This document shows, piece after piece, positions 10,140 to 21,375 of a stretch of DNA of 64,000 nt. Each line of letters opens with the position of its first letter. Positions within the stretch are counted from its first letter, which is position 1. Source of the DNA: Atherix ibis (lineage: Eukaryota > Arthropoda > Insecta > Diptera > Athericidae); contig OY282610.1 of the NCBI GenBank assembly GCA_958298945.1, forward strand, positions 40,183,667 through 40,247,666, given 5' to 3'. Position numbers and translations under genes: made by a program. A model generated the notes under the pieces. It did no database searches. It was not told where the DNA came from and worked only from the letters and a program-made list of their open reading frames with translations.

Positions 10140-11790
10140 CTATTCTTCGTACGTTGTGTGGAGATCCTTGATAATGGATTCCGCGTACTCTGCAACTCTG
10201 TTCCAAGCCGATTGGCTCTTCAGCATGCACTCCACTATATTTTCTGGACTGATGGAACGGTCACGATTTCTCTCCAGCTCCACCCGCGTCTCCTCATAGA
10301 GGGGGCACTGGAAGAACACGTGTTCTGCGTCTTCAATCACATCGCGGCAATGATGACAGTTTGGGGAGTCAGTTCTTTTGAATCTGTGCAAGTATGCCCG
10401 AAAGCATCCATACCCAGTTAAGAGTTGGGTGATGTTATACCCGACTTCCTCGTGCTGGCGAGTGACCCATTTGGTAACATGTGGGATCAGCCGATGAGTC
10501 CACCGACCCTTCGTCGAGTTGTCCCATCTCTCTTGCCAGAGGCGAAGACTCTCGGGTCTCTCCTCTTCACAGAGGACCTTTCGCCGCTCTTCCTTCTTCC
10601 TACGATGTTGGCGTTCCCGCTCTCCTGCCAGGATGTCGATGGGTGGGCATGATGCCACGATGTTGACCGCATCGTACGATACCGTTCGGTATGCTGACGC
10701 CACTCTGATCGCTGAAAGCCGCTGGACTGATGTCATTGTCTTGCGGTATGTTGTTAGCTCTAGCGACTTCGCCCACACTGATGCTCCGTATAGCAGGACG
10801 GAGGTAACCACAGTTGCCAGTAGTCACCTTCGGATTTGCCTGGGGCCTCCGATATTGGGCATTATCCGCGAAAGTGCGCCCTGTACTGCTGATGCCTTCC
10901 TGCTGACGCTGGAGATGTGCTCCTTGTAGTTGAGTCTGGCTTCCAAAACCACTCCTAGATACCGGATGTAGAGTAGCGACCGGATGTCGTGATCGCCTAC
11001 TCTTATGGTGTGGTCTCCATTTTCTTCCGGCTACACACAAGGAGTGTTTCGCCAAAGACAGGTCTGCCGATGTTATCCACTGTCTTATGCTCCGGATGGT
11101 GGTGGAGAATGCGGCTTCCAGTTCCTCTAGGTGTTTGGCTACCAGCGCAACTGCTACGTCGTCCGCGAAAGCCACGAGTGTTGTGTTCGTCGGTAATTGC
11201 AGATGGAGTAGGCCGTCGTACATGACGTTCCACAAGAGTGGCTCCAGGACAGAGCCCTGAGGTAACCCTCCCGTGACCCCATACTCTGCTGGTCCATCCT
11301 CGGTCTCGTATTGCAGTAGTCGATCACTGAAGTATGGTATGACCATCCTCCGTAGGTAGTAGGGCACCCCCATGTTCTCAAGAGCCTCCAAGATTCGATC
11401 CCAGCGGGCCGAGTTAAACGCGTTATTGATGTCCAGGGTGACAATGAGGCAATACTTTTTAGAACCGCCTTTCCATCTCTTTCCTGAGATGGCTTCCTTT
11501 GCAATGTTCGTGACGAGTTCCAACGCGTCGATGGTCGATCTCCCCTTCCTGAATCCGAATTGAAATTCGGAAAGTTGAGGATCGAGGTATTGCTCCAATC
11601 TGTCGGCCACTATCCGCTCCAAGTTCTTCCCGCCCGAATCCAGCATGCAAAGTGGACGATAGGAAGCTGGCTCGTCCAGTGGTTTCTTCCCTTTTAGGAT
11701 AAGAACCAATATTTGTTACTTCCATTGGGTCGGAAATACGCCTTGTCGCAGGCATGCGATAAGGCGTATGATGCGACTGGAAGGGGAGAT
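10140..11790 (-). pseudogene. LINE reverse transcriptase / ORF2 C-terminal fragment
   Basis: Motifs read in order on the minus strand: ASYRPLCMLD, QFGFRKGRSTIDALELV, DINNAFNSARW, GGLPQGSVL, the catalytic box FADDVAV, RYLGVVLEARLNYKEH, SVLLYGASVW, RTVSYDAVNIVASCPPIDIL, GRWTHRLIP, LTGYGCFRAYLHRF, and a C-terminal zinc knuckle CHHC...H....C (C-x2-C-x8-H-x4-C). These are typical of R1/LOA-group ORF2, which copies element RNA into DNA at the target site. Lesions: TAA at 11718-11716 just before the RT core, at least two frameshifts at about 11060-10990, and TGA at 10826-10824. The element is inactive but little decayed. Confidence 0.9.
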
Positions 11791-11867
11791 CGACCATGAT
11801 GCGACTGGCGTATGATGCGACTGGAAGGGGGTTCATAATGAACGATTTCCTTCCAGTCGCATCATAC
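11766..11867. repeat. Direct and inverted repeats at the truncated LINE end
   Basis: The sequence GTATGATGCGACTGGAAGG occurs directly at 11766-11784 and 11810-11828, with a partial copy at 11796-11808. An exact inverted copy lies at 11849-11867. The second direct copy and the inverted copy flank a small palindrome (GTTCATAATGAAC), making a 58-bp foldback at 11810-11867. Confidence 0.9.
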
Positions 11868-12796
11868 ACACAGCATAACCTTATTGGATATCAATATTAT
11901 CTTTGAAATTGTTTGTCTTTGTTAATCTCTCTTTTTCTATGATATCTTTTTAAAATTTCATCGCCAAATATGATACGCTTCAGTAATGACGCAATTATAT
12001 TGCGTTTCAGCAGCCCATGACACGAATTTTTTGCTTAGATGTTAGGTTTTTTTGTTTTTCACACTCAATTCATGAGGCAATCAGACATCGAGTTTCTTTT
12101 TGAACCCAGCCTTTTGCAAATGGTTTAAAATAATTTGATGGTGAATGGTTAATTCCTAAGCTGATATGCTGAGAATTTCCGTACCTTTTTGGGTAATTGA
12201 CCGATCTTTAACAATAAAATGTCCAGAACTAGCACCTTCACAATATAAACCACAACTTTTTTCACAAGCATGCGAGATGCGTTGTTACCTTTCTCGAAGC
12301 GTTATTTTCAAATATATCGAATTTTCTCTTTGTTCTGATTCATTTGTGAACTTGAATAACTTTTGATTAGCTGCACCAATCTCAATAACAAAGCTTTAAG
12401 TGTCACTTTTTCAACGTGCATCTAATGTTATTATAATATTAATTAGTCGAAAAATTTCGTGTCGGAAAACGCCACGAACTTTTTCGACTAATTAATATTT
12501 GGGTTCAATGACCTAGGAACTTATGGATTCAATGATAACTGGTTGTTTTTATTAGAATTATCAATGGCCTATATAGACAATCCTAAAATATGCCTTAAAT
12601 CAATTTTTTGAGACCATACTCCGATAATTAGATTACTTGCAGAAGTAGTGCCTATTTGACTCCAGAATCATTGAAAATAGGCTTTAAAAGCCTTAACGTA
12701 TGAATATCAGATTTGAGTTAAAGTAGCTTGAGACTATTTCTTAAGTATAATTTGTGCTTTTCTCTACTCGGTTAAAATCAGATTCCACTAGTGATA
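11868..12796. other. Spacer holding a 27-bp-arm hairpin
   Basis: AT-rich, no supported gene. Its one notable element is the inverted repeat at 12435-12499. Confidence 0.6.
12435..12499. repeat. Near-perfect inverted repeat, 27-bp arms, 11-base loop
   Basis: Arms 12435-12461 and 12473-12499 are complementary at 26 of 27 positions, starting AATATTAATTAGTCGAAAAA. The loop is 11 bases. It could be a cruciform, a small RNA hairpin or a tiny MITE remnant; no coding frame overlaps it meaningfully. Confidence 0.9.
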
Positions 12797-14070
12797 CCAG
12801 GTGTATAAGCTTAAATCCGCTGATTGGTCATAGATGGCGTGAGTGTGCGTATAAAGCTACCATAGGCACGCCATATTTTTTTTTACGAGTTTGACATCTG
12901 TCAACATTCATCAGTGCACATTGTGAGCAATTTCGTACAACACATACATTTTTCCTTTGGTAATCATGTCTAGTTTTGTGGCAGAAAAAGAGCATATGCG
13001 GGAAGCTCTGCTTTTCTGCTTCAATTTGAAGAAATCGGTTGCCGAATCGCATTGAATGCTTATGGAGGCCTATGGTAACAGTACTTTATAGGAAACAACG
13101 TGCCGAGATTGGTTTCGTCGGTTCAGAGGCGGCAATTTTGACTTGTGGGACAAGAAGCCTAGGAAGGTTGAGGACCATCAATTGCAGGCCCTTTTGGACG
13201 AAGACGATATCCAATCGCAAATAATGCTCGCCGAGCAATTGTGTGTTACTCAACCAGCTATTTCCATGCATCTGCGTGCCATGGGGAAGATTGATAAGAT
13301 GGGAAAATGGGTGCCGCATAAATTGAACGGTAGGCAGATGGAGCGACGCCGAAACACATGCGAAATCTTGCTCGCCACACAAAAAAGAAAGTCGTCCCTG
13401 CATCGGATTGTGACAGACGATGAAATGTTTATATATTTCGAGAGTCCTAAATGCAAGAAATCGTATGTTGATCCCGACCAACCATCAACATCTTCCCCAA
13501 GACCAAATCGCTTCGGACGGAAGACGATGCTGTGCGTTTGGTGGGATTAGCAGGGTATCGTCTACTACGAGATGTTGAAACCGGGCGAAACTGTCAATGT
13601 CCACCGCTAACACCAAAAACTGATCAAATTGCACCGTGCTCTGTGTGAAGAAAGGACGGATTATCAACAAAGACATGACAAGCTGATCTTCCTCCACGAC
13701 AACGCACCATCGCATACGTCAAAAATGGTCCGAACCTACTTGGAGACACTCAACTGGGAGGTGCTACCCCACCCTGCTTATTTACCAGACCTGGCCCCTT
13801 CTGACTACTACCTGTTTTCGTCGATGGGCTACGTGCTCGCTGAGCAGCACTTCGATTCTTACGAAGACGTCCGAAAATGGCTTGATGAGTGGTTTACCTC
13901 GAAAAAAAAAAGAATTTTTTTTTGCGTGGTATCCAAAAATTGCCCGAGAGATGGGAAAAATGTATAGCTAGCAAAGGCAAGTAGTTTGAATAAATTTGTT
14001 TTTGCTTTCTATGAAAAAAAACATGTGTTTTTTTGACTAAAAAACAGTGGATTTAAGCTTATACACCTGG
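12797..14070 (+). mobile_element. Mos1-like mariner (mauritiana type), copy 1, inactive
   Basis: The 1,274-bp element has 26-bp inverted ends at 12797-12822 and 14045-14070, beginning CCAGGTGTATAAGCTTAAAT, and is flanked by TA on both sides (12795-12796, 14071-14072). Mos1-type ends also begin CCAGGTGTA, and Mos1 is 1.29 kb. A second diverged copy in the same orientation lies at 60912-62206. Confidence 0.95.
12966..13968 (+). pseudogene. Mos1-like transposase pseudogene, copy 1
   Basis: ATG at 12966 (MSSFVAEKEHMRE, close to the family start). The same frame continues to about 13900 with four stops: TGA 13053-13055 (codon 30), TAG 13089-13091, TAG 13548-13550 (after VWWD) and TAA 13608-13610. 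An indel in the A-run near 13903 then shifts the last ~30 codons. Compared with copy 2, ~40 bases are missing near 13145. Recognisable parts are LQALLDEDD, MGKWVPHKLN, RRNTCEILLA, RPNRFGRKTMLCVWWD, HDNAPSHTSK and LAPSDYYLF, with 34 residues between the last two Asp (DD34D). The first catalytic motif is altered (TDDEM for the usual TGDEKW) but its Asp remains. It is not functional. Confidence 0.93.
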
Positions 14071-16582
14071 TATAGGCTGAGAAGTTCTGAAATTCTAGAT
14101 TAAATTAATTTTGGCCAATTTTTCAATTTCAAATTATGATAAAATCAAGTAACGAAAAACATATAAACTGGGAATAAGTAAAACTTTAAGTCCTATTATT
14201 AGGATTTGTATTTTTATTGGTGACAGCAGAAAAATGAAGGATCACAAAAGAAAGAGTATTCCATGGTGAGAGGTTCCTTCACAGCTGACCCACTTAGTCT
14301 TTGAAAAAACGGTTGTAAGTGGCTCATTAGTAATTGAAAATTAGGACAATATATATAAAGGTCGACCGAATCGAAATATTCTTCATAGCAGAACTGAATA
14401 GTTAACTGGCGTTGAGGAAGGCTGGTTGGAGTGGTACTCACATTAGCTCTTGCACTGATTGGATCACTGACAAGCCACAAACGTTTTTAGTCAGGTAGAG
14501 GCAATAAAAGTAAAATAAAGACAGATGAGAATACAAGGGAAAAAAATATTTACAAACGCATCCACAAACTGAATTAGCCAAGTTTTGGCAACCATCCAAC
14601 CATCACCACATTTATCATTGGAGTGCTCCAAGCCGGTCATATTTGCTTAAAAATTTAAGTCTACCAAAGAATTCCAAACAATTCGAACATTTCTAGTTGA
14701 ACAAAATGCAATTACAGGAAAATTTTACCGTCTGTCACATGAACTTGTACGAAAGTAAATTACGTAAAACGTTTTATTGGAAATATTCTCTCTTATTCGT
14801 ACGCTTAATAGGACAAAATTTGACATCGTTTTCAAGTGAAAAAATTTGTGTGGTTGTGTCATTAAATATTGAACCGAATGTGGTCGATTTATTTATTTGC
14901 AGTTACGAAAATTTACAGTCGTTGTATATTTTTGCTGCAATTTTTAGCAGATATTGTACTGAAATGGAAGCTTCTCAAAACCACTAACACCTGAGTCGAG
15001 TTGGTTAATACTTTACAATGAGGCATTCCGACCCGACCATTTCACCAGCTGGACTCGAACTCTGATTATAGTTGTTATTTGATTTGATAGTGTATCGTAG
15101 GCAATTTAAATTTTTCATATTCAAATGCATAGTCACATCTCCTGAAATGACTATTCTTGATAGCAGCAAAAAAATCTTTTCTATTATTTATAAAGAAAAA
15201 TAATCGCAAATATTAAGGAGGGAAAATTTCATTGTTGGCAAGTACCTAATATGAGTGACTATGCAGAATTGGTTTTTGGTCTTGTTTAATATTTTCAAAA
15301 TTAAATTCAAAATTATTTGTATCTTGGAATTTTGTTTCAAATTATCCCATTTATTAAGAATTTATACCAAACAGATACTTTGTTTAGTTGTCACATAATA
15401 ACCATACTGGCGACGATTACATTTGGCTTCAGGTAATCATTGCTAATTTACTATCTTTCATCACCAATAAGAATATGCTTGTACCAACTCTGAATCAAAT
15501 CAGAAATTTATGGTTATTAAAATCATATTTTTAGATTAAAAAAAAAATTAAAAATATTAACATCTAATAAAATCATTGAATTGAATAGAAAAATTTCAAT
15601 TTTTTTATAACTATACCATCTGCAATTTGATAATTTTCATATACAATAAATGCTCATAAAATTAGAAATTTAATGAAAATATTCTTTTTGGTTTAGTTTA
15701 GCAGTGATTGTGTTTAAATGAAATCTTAATTAAAAATACATATTAAATAAACAAAATTATTATGATTATGATTTGAAATTGAAAATTTACTAAATAGTGT
15801 TTATTCTAATCGGAAAATCAACAAAAATTATCATTAAGAAAATAGGACAATTTGTTAGGAATTCATGTAATAACAGGCGACGATTGAAATGTTCCGGAAT
15901 ATGTTGGACTAACCCAGTTATATGTAAATTTATTTAGAACAATACGAATAAATGTTGGAATATGTAAGGAGGTGAACACAGTTGTAAAGGCGAGAATGAA
16001 ATATTATGAAACTATGGTATCAGGATTGAAGTTATTCCCTTTTACGTGAAAAGACTAAAGTTTTCACTTTACTGCTTCACGTATATCTTAATATATTTTC
16101 AATAAGACCAGAAAATAATAAAAGCAAAATGGATAAGTATACCGACAGAATTGGCAATAGAAAATACAGAAATGCGAAAGGGTATGTTATGCCATCACTG
16201 CACTTAGGAGGTAGTAATGTGAATGAACAATCGAATAAAAAAACTCTCAACAATAACTCCTACTATTAGAAAATTTTCACTTCGAAATATTGTCAAATAA
16301 TAAGTCTCACGTAACACGATGCCTGGTAAGGTTGCCATAGAACGTACGTATGCATTTACGTAACTGAAGTTTGCATAAATTTTTGTACAAAGACAACTTT
16401 TTAACCAATTACGAAAGCATCGAAATCGTTCGTAATTTTCTTTATATTTAAAATAATTCATCTGTGATGGATTTTTGTTCATCAGAAGAGGTAGAAAAGA
16501 AATATTGTTTATTTTCTTCAGAGAAACTTAGTAGCTGAAAATAGGTGTCATCTAGTATCTGTCGGTTACCAATTATCAATTG
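14071..16582. other. Spacer with one possible terminal exon
   Basis: AT-rich sequence between the Mos1-like mariner and the minisatellite. A candidate exon lies at 14214-14480. Other frames (for example 14706-14987 on the plus strand and 16204-16482 on the minus strand) lack splice or family support. Confidence 0.5.
14214..14480 (-). CDS. Possible 3' terminal exon, unrecognised
   Basis: An 88-codon open stretch on the minus strand with a protein-like, non-repetitive product (for example SVDLYIYCPNFQLLMSHLQ). A pyrimidine-rich tract and CTTGTCAG acceptor near 14466 could open it. The stop TAA at 14216-14214 overlaps an AATAAA hexamer (14218-14213), unusually tight for a stop and poly(A) signal. 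No ATG near the start gives a clear beginning, and no upstream exon was found, so it may be a terminal exon, a gene relic or chance. Confidence 0.28.
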   Translation of the reverse strand: MWLVSDPISARANVSTTPTSLPQRQLTIQFCYEEYFDSVDLYIYCPNFQLLMSHLQPFFQRLSGSAVKEPLTMEYSFFCDPSFFCCHQ

Positions 16583-19500
16583 GAGACTACAATCTATTGA
16601 CTACCATCAACGGACTACCATCTACCGATTTTCGCTTGCGCACTAACATGTACGGCCTTTTGTGCACGAACTACTATCTACGGACTACTATCTATCAACT
16701 AGTATCTACGGACTACTATCTTTGTACTACCAGAAATGGACTACTAGAAACGGACTACCATAAACGGACTATTTTCTACAGATTACCATCAACGAACTAC
16801 CATCTACCGATTTTCGCTTGCGGACTAACATGTACGGCCTTTTGTGCACGAACTACTATCTATCAACTAGTATCTACGGACTACTATCTTTAGACTACCA
16901 GAAATAGACTACCATCAATGAACTACCATCAATCAACTACCATCTATGGACTACCATCTATGGATTATCATCTACGGACTATAATTTACGGGCTACCATC
17001 TACAGACTACTATCTATGGACTACCATTAACGGACTACCATCAAGAGACTACCATCTATGGACTATCGTATGCGGATAAACATCTATGGACTACCATGTT
17101 TAGACTACCATCTACGGACTATCATTTATGTGCTACCATCTACAGACTACCATCAATGGACTACCATCAACAGACTACCATCTATCAACTACCATCTACG
17201 GACTACCATGTTTAGACTACCATCTACAGACTTCTATCTACGGACTACCATCAACGGACTACCATCTACCAGCTACCATCTACCGATTTTCACTTACGGA
17301 CCTTCGTGCATGATTCACGGACTATCATCTACGCACTATCATTTACGGGCTACCATCTATCAACTACCATCTATGGACTACCATATACGGATAACCATCT
17401 ACGGACTAGCATCTACGGACTACTATATACACACTATCATTTACGGGCTACCATCTACAGACTCCCATCTACGGACTACCATCTACGGACTATCATTTAC
17501 GGACTACCATAAAGGACTTCTATCTACAGACTACCATCAACGGACTACCATCTACCAGCTACCATCTACCGATTTTCACTTACGGACCTTCGTGCATGAT
17601 TCACGGACTATCATCTACGCACTATCATTTACGGGCTACCATCTATCAACTACCATCTATGGACTACTATATACAGACTATCATTTACGGACTACCATCT
17701 ACGGACTACTATATACAGACTATCATTTACGGGCTACCATCTACAGACTACCATCTACGGACTACCATCTACGGACTATCATTAATGGACTACCATCTAC
17801 CAAATACCATCTACCGATTTTCACTAACGGACCTTCGTGCATGATTCACGGACTATCATCTACGCACTATCATTTATGGGCTACCATCTATCAACTACCA
17901 TCTACGGACTACCATGTTTAGACTACCATCTACAGACTTCTATCTACAGACTACCATCAACGGACTACCATCTACCAGCTACCATCTACCGATTTTCACT
18001 TGCGGACCTTCGTGCATGATTCACGGACTATCATCTACGCACTTTACGGGCTAAAGTAAAAAAATATCATCATTTACGGGCTACCATCTATCAACTACCA
18101 TCTATGGACTACCATATACGGATAACCATCTACAGACTACCATCTACGGACTACCATCTACGGACTATCATTAACGGACTACCATAAAGGACTTCTATCT
18201 ACGGACTACCATTAACGGACTACCATCTACCAGCTACCATCTACCGATTTTCACTTACGGACCTTCGTGCATGATTCACGGACTATCATCTACGCACTAT
18301 CATTTACGGGCTACCATCTATCAACTACCATCTACGGACTATTATATACAGACTATCATTTACGGGCTACCATCTACAGACTACCATCTACGGACTACCA
18401 TCTACGGACTATCATTAACGGACTACCATAAAGGACTTCTATCTACGGACTACCATCAACGGACTACCATCTACCAGCTACCATCTACCGATTTTCACTA
18501 ACGGACCTTCGTGCATGATTCACGGACTATCATCTACGCACTATCATTTACGGGCTACCATCTATCAACTACCATCTATGGACTACCATATACAGATAAC
18601 CATCTACGGACTACCATCTACGGACTACTATATACAGACTATCATTTAGGGGCTACCATCTACAGACTACCATCAATGGACTATCATATGCGGATAAACA
18701 TCTACGGGCTACCATATTTGGACTACCATCTACGGACAATTATTTACGGGCTACTATCTACAGACTACCATCTATCAACTATCATCTACAGACTACCATC
18801 TATCAACTACCATCTACGGACTACCATGTTTAGACTACCATCTACAGACTTCTATCTACAGACTACCATCAACGGACTACCATCTACCAGCTACCATCTA
18901 CCGATTTTCACTTGCGGACCTTCGTGCATGATTCACGGACTATCATCTACGCACTTTACGGGCTAAAGTAAAAAAATATCATCATTTACGGGCTACCATC
19001 TATCAACTACCATCTATGGACTACCATATACGGATAACCATCTACAGACTACCATCTACGGACTACCATCTACGGACTATCATTAACGGACTACCATAAA
19101 GGACTTCTATCTACGGACTACCATTAACGGACTACCATCTACCAGCTACCATCTACCGATTTTCACTTACGGACCTTCGTGCATGATTCACGGACTATCA
19201 TCTACGCACTATCATTTACGGGCTACCATCTATCAACTACCATCTACGGACTACTATATACAGACTATCATTTACGGGCTACCATCTACAGACTACCATC
19301 TACGGACTACCATCTACGGACTATCATTAACGGACTACCATAAAGGACTTCTATCTACGGACTATCATTAATGGACTACCATCTACCAGCTACCATCTAT
19401 CGATTTTCACTTACGGACCTTCGTGCATGATTCACGGACAACCATCTACGGACTATCATTAATGGACTACCATCTACCAGCTTCCATCTACCGATTTTCA

Positions 19501-20330
19501 CTTACGGACCTTCGTGCATAATTCACGGACTATCATCTACGCACTATCATTTACGGGCTACCATCTATCAACTACCATCTATGGACTACTATATACAGAC
19601 TATCATTTACGGACTACCATCTACGGACTACTATATACAGACTATCATTTACGGGCTACCATCTACAGACTACCATCTACGGACTACCATCTACGGACTA
19701 TCATTAATGGACTACCATCTACCAGCTACCATCTACCGATTTTCACTTACGGACCTTCGTGCATGATTCACGGACTATCATCTACGCACTATCATTTACG
19801 GGCTACCATCTATCAACTACCATCTACGGACTACTATATACAGACTATCATTTACGGACTACCATCTACGGACTACTATATACAGACTATCATTTACGGG
19901 CTACCATCTACAGACTACCATCTACGGACTACCATCTACGGACTATCATTAATGGACTACCATCTACCAGCTACCATCTACCGATTTGCACTTACGGACC
20001 TTCGTGCACGATTCACGGACTATCATCTACGCACTATCATTTACGGGCTACCATCTATCAACTACCATCTATGGACTACCATATACAGATAACCATCTAC
20101 GGACTACCATCTACGGACTACTATATACAGACTATCATTTACGGGCTACCATCTACAGACTACCATCTACGGACTACCATCTACGGACTATCATTAACGG
20201 ACTACCATAAAGGACTTCTATCTACGGACTACCATTAACGGACTACCATCTACCAGCTACCATCTACCGATTTTCACTTACGGACCTTCGTGCATGATCT
20301 ACGGATCTATGAACTACCATCTGCGAACTA
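16583..20330. repeat. Minisatellite, 14-bp unit (GGACTACCATCTAC)
   Basis: About 3.7 kb of tandem, variably mutated copies of a 14-bp unit on the plus strand. A higher-order marker (GATTTTCACTTACGGACCTT then CGTGCATGATTCACGG) recurs about every 180-290 bp, for example near 17286, 17575, 17816, 17993, 18248, 18492, 18904, 19156, 19735 and 20273. A rare segment containing GGGCTAAAGTAAAAAAATAT appears at 18049 and again 912 bp later, showing block duplication. The unit has no stop in any plus frame, so long spurious frames appear. The right end degrades gradually from about 20290. Confidence 0.97.
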
Positions 20331-20939
20331 CAATTTTCGGATTACCATCGTCGTACAATTTTCGATGTCTGCGAACTACCATTTTTACGGACTACTTTTA
20401 CTATTTGCCATTTCTTATTTACTATCAACAAACTTTCGTCTATCATTCACCATTTCGTATCCAATCATATTATCTATTATTGACTCTCTGCTATACACCA
20501 TTTACCATATACCATTTATCGTCCATCGCCTATTAGTGAAATAGTGAAGATGTATTTCTAGAGGGAATTAATTTTCCAATAAAATTCTAAAAAATATAAC
20601 AAATCGTCCATTTGCTTTCTATTTTACTGCTCCTTGATTTCTGTTTACCATCCCCCCCCTCTCTCTCTAGTCTCTTTTGCTTTTATACAGAAAATTAATT
20701 TTTTAAGTAGAAAGTGTCATAACCTTGAATATACTTTGCTAATAATTAATTGTATTCATATGTGAACGTGGTATTGCACTTCAAATTTAGTGTCGTCAAC
20801 AACTGGTATGACAGACTTATCGAAATTGTGCTTGATTTAATTGTATTGATAATATTAAATCAGAATGACTAACAAAAATCCTTTGGTCCTGCAGAAAGGC
20901 TCCATTTTTTATCTGGAAGATATCTTTTATATTAAGGCG
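20331..20939. other. Spacer with decayed minisatellite edge
   Basis: The first ~200 bp looks like eroded minisatellite (CTACCATTTTTACGGACTAC-like). A C-run followed by a CT-run lies at about 20653-20670. No gene seen. Confidence 0.6.
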
Positions 20940-21365
20940 CGTTTTCAGATGCATTGAGCTATGATGACTTTATCGATCACAAAACAGTTTTAAACCTTCT
21001 GCATAAAGCTGGATTTAAAAAGAAGCTCGATGTTTGGCTGCCACACGAATGGACGCAAAGAACATGATGGATCGAATGTCTATTTGTGAAGCCTTGGCTA
21101 AACGGAACAAATATAACCCATTTCACATACGACAATATTGTTCGAAAACAGCCGTGGTCAAAGTATGGTGATGGGGCTCAAATGGTGGCCAAACAGTAAA
21201 TTCGAATCTCTAATGTCAACAATTGGACCGTTTGAAGCTAACGATTGATCTGAAGCAGCCAAAGTTGGCCAACAGGAGAGATGTTGGATTTTATCTAGGC
21301 AACAGACGTCTATAGTTACTCCGGGAGCTTGGTTGGGAAGTTTTCTGACAGAACACGCATTAGAA
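20940..21365 (+). pseudogene. Irritans-type mariner transposase fragment
   Basis: Decayed reading frames on the plus strand give the ordered motifs DHKTVLNLLHKAGFKKKLDV, WLPHEWTQR, MDRMSICEALAKRNKYNPF, a YDNIV/PWSK-like stretch, GQTVNSNL, QQLDRLKLTIDLKQPKLANR and LLRELGWEV. These are landmarks of irritans-subfamily mariner transposases (the group of Himar1 and Hsmar1). The region between WSK and GQTVNSN, including the first part of the catalytic core, is deleted. Frameshifts are frequent. The C-terminus is missing; a DD41D element begins right after. Confidence 0.82.
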
Positions 21366-21375
21366 TTGCCATTTC

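Larger units (their letters stand above)
9903..11867 (-). mobile_element. 5'-truncated non-LTR retrotransposon (R1/LOA type)
   Basis: Read on the minus strand, the element ends in an A-tail (T-run at 9903-9912 on the plus strand), preceded by a GC-rich 3' UTR of about 230 bp. Its coding part starts abruptly near 11790 inside the reverse transcriptase; the endonuclease and first ORF are missing, as in most LINE insertions cut short during target-primed reverse transcription. Beyond 11766 the 5' end carries repeated and inverted copies of a 19-21-bp piece. GC content is far above the flanks, a sign of a fairly young insertion. I could not confirm a target-site duplication. Confidence 0.9.

Noticed and set aside
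14697..14987. A 96-codon plus-strand frame
   Set aside because: The first codon is TTG, the internal ATG lacks supporting context, and I see no family match or splice partner.
15041..15070. A tRNA-like T-arm (GTTCGAGTCC on the minus strand)
   Set aside because: No A-box, anticodon arm or acceptor stem is found at the required distance, so it is not a tRNA gene.
16204..16482. A 92-codon minus-strand frame
   Set aside because: No recognisable domain, no splice signals and composition like its flanks; likely chance.
17058..20238. Many long plus-strand open frames (up to 287 codons) in the minisatellite
   Set aside because: They arise because the 14-bp unit lacks stops in all plus frames; the same peptide cycle appears in each frame, and there is no gene structure.
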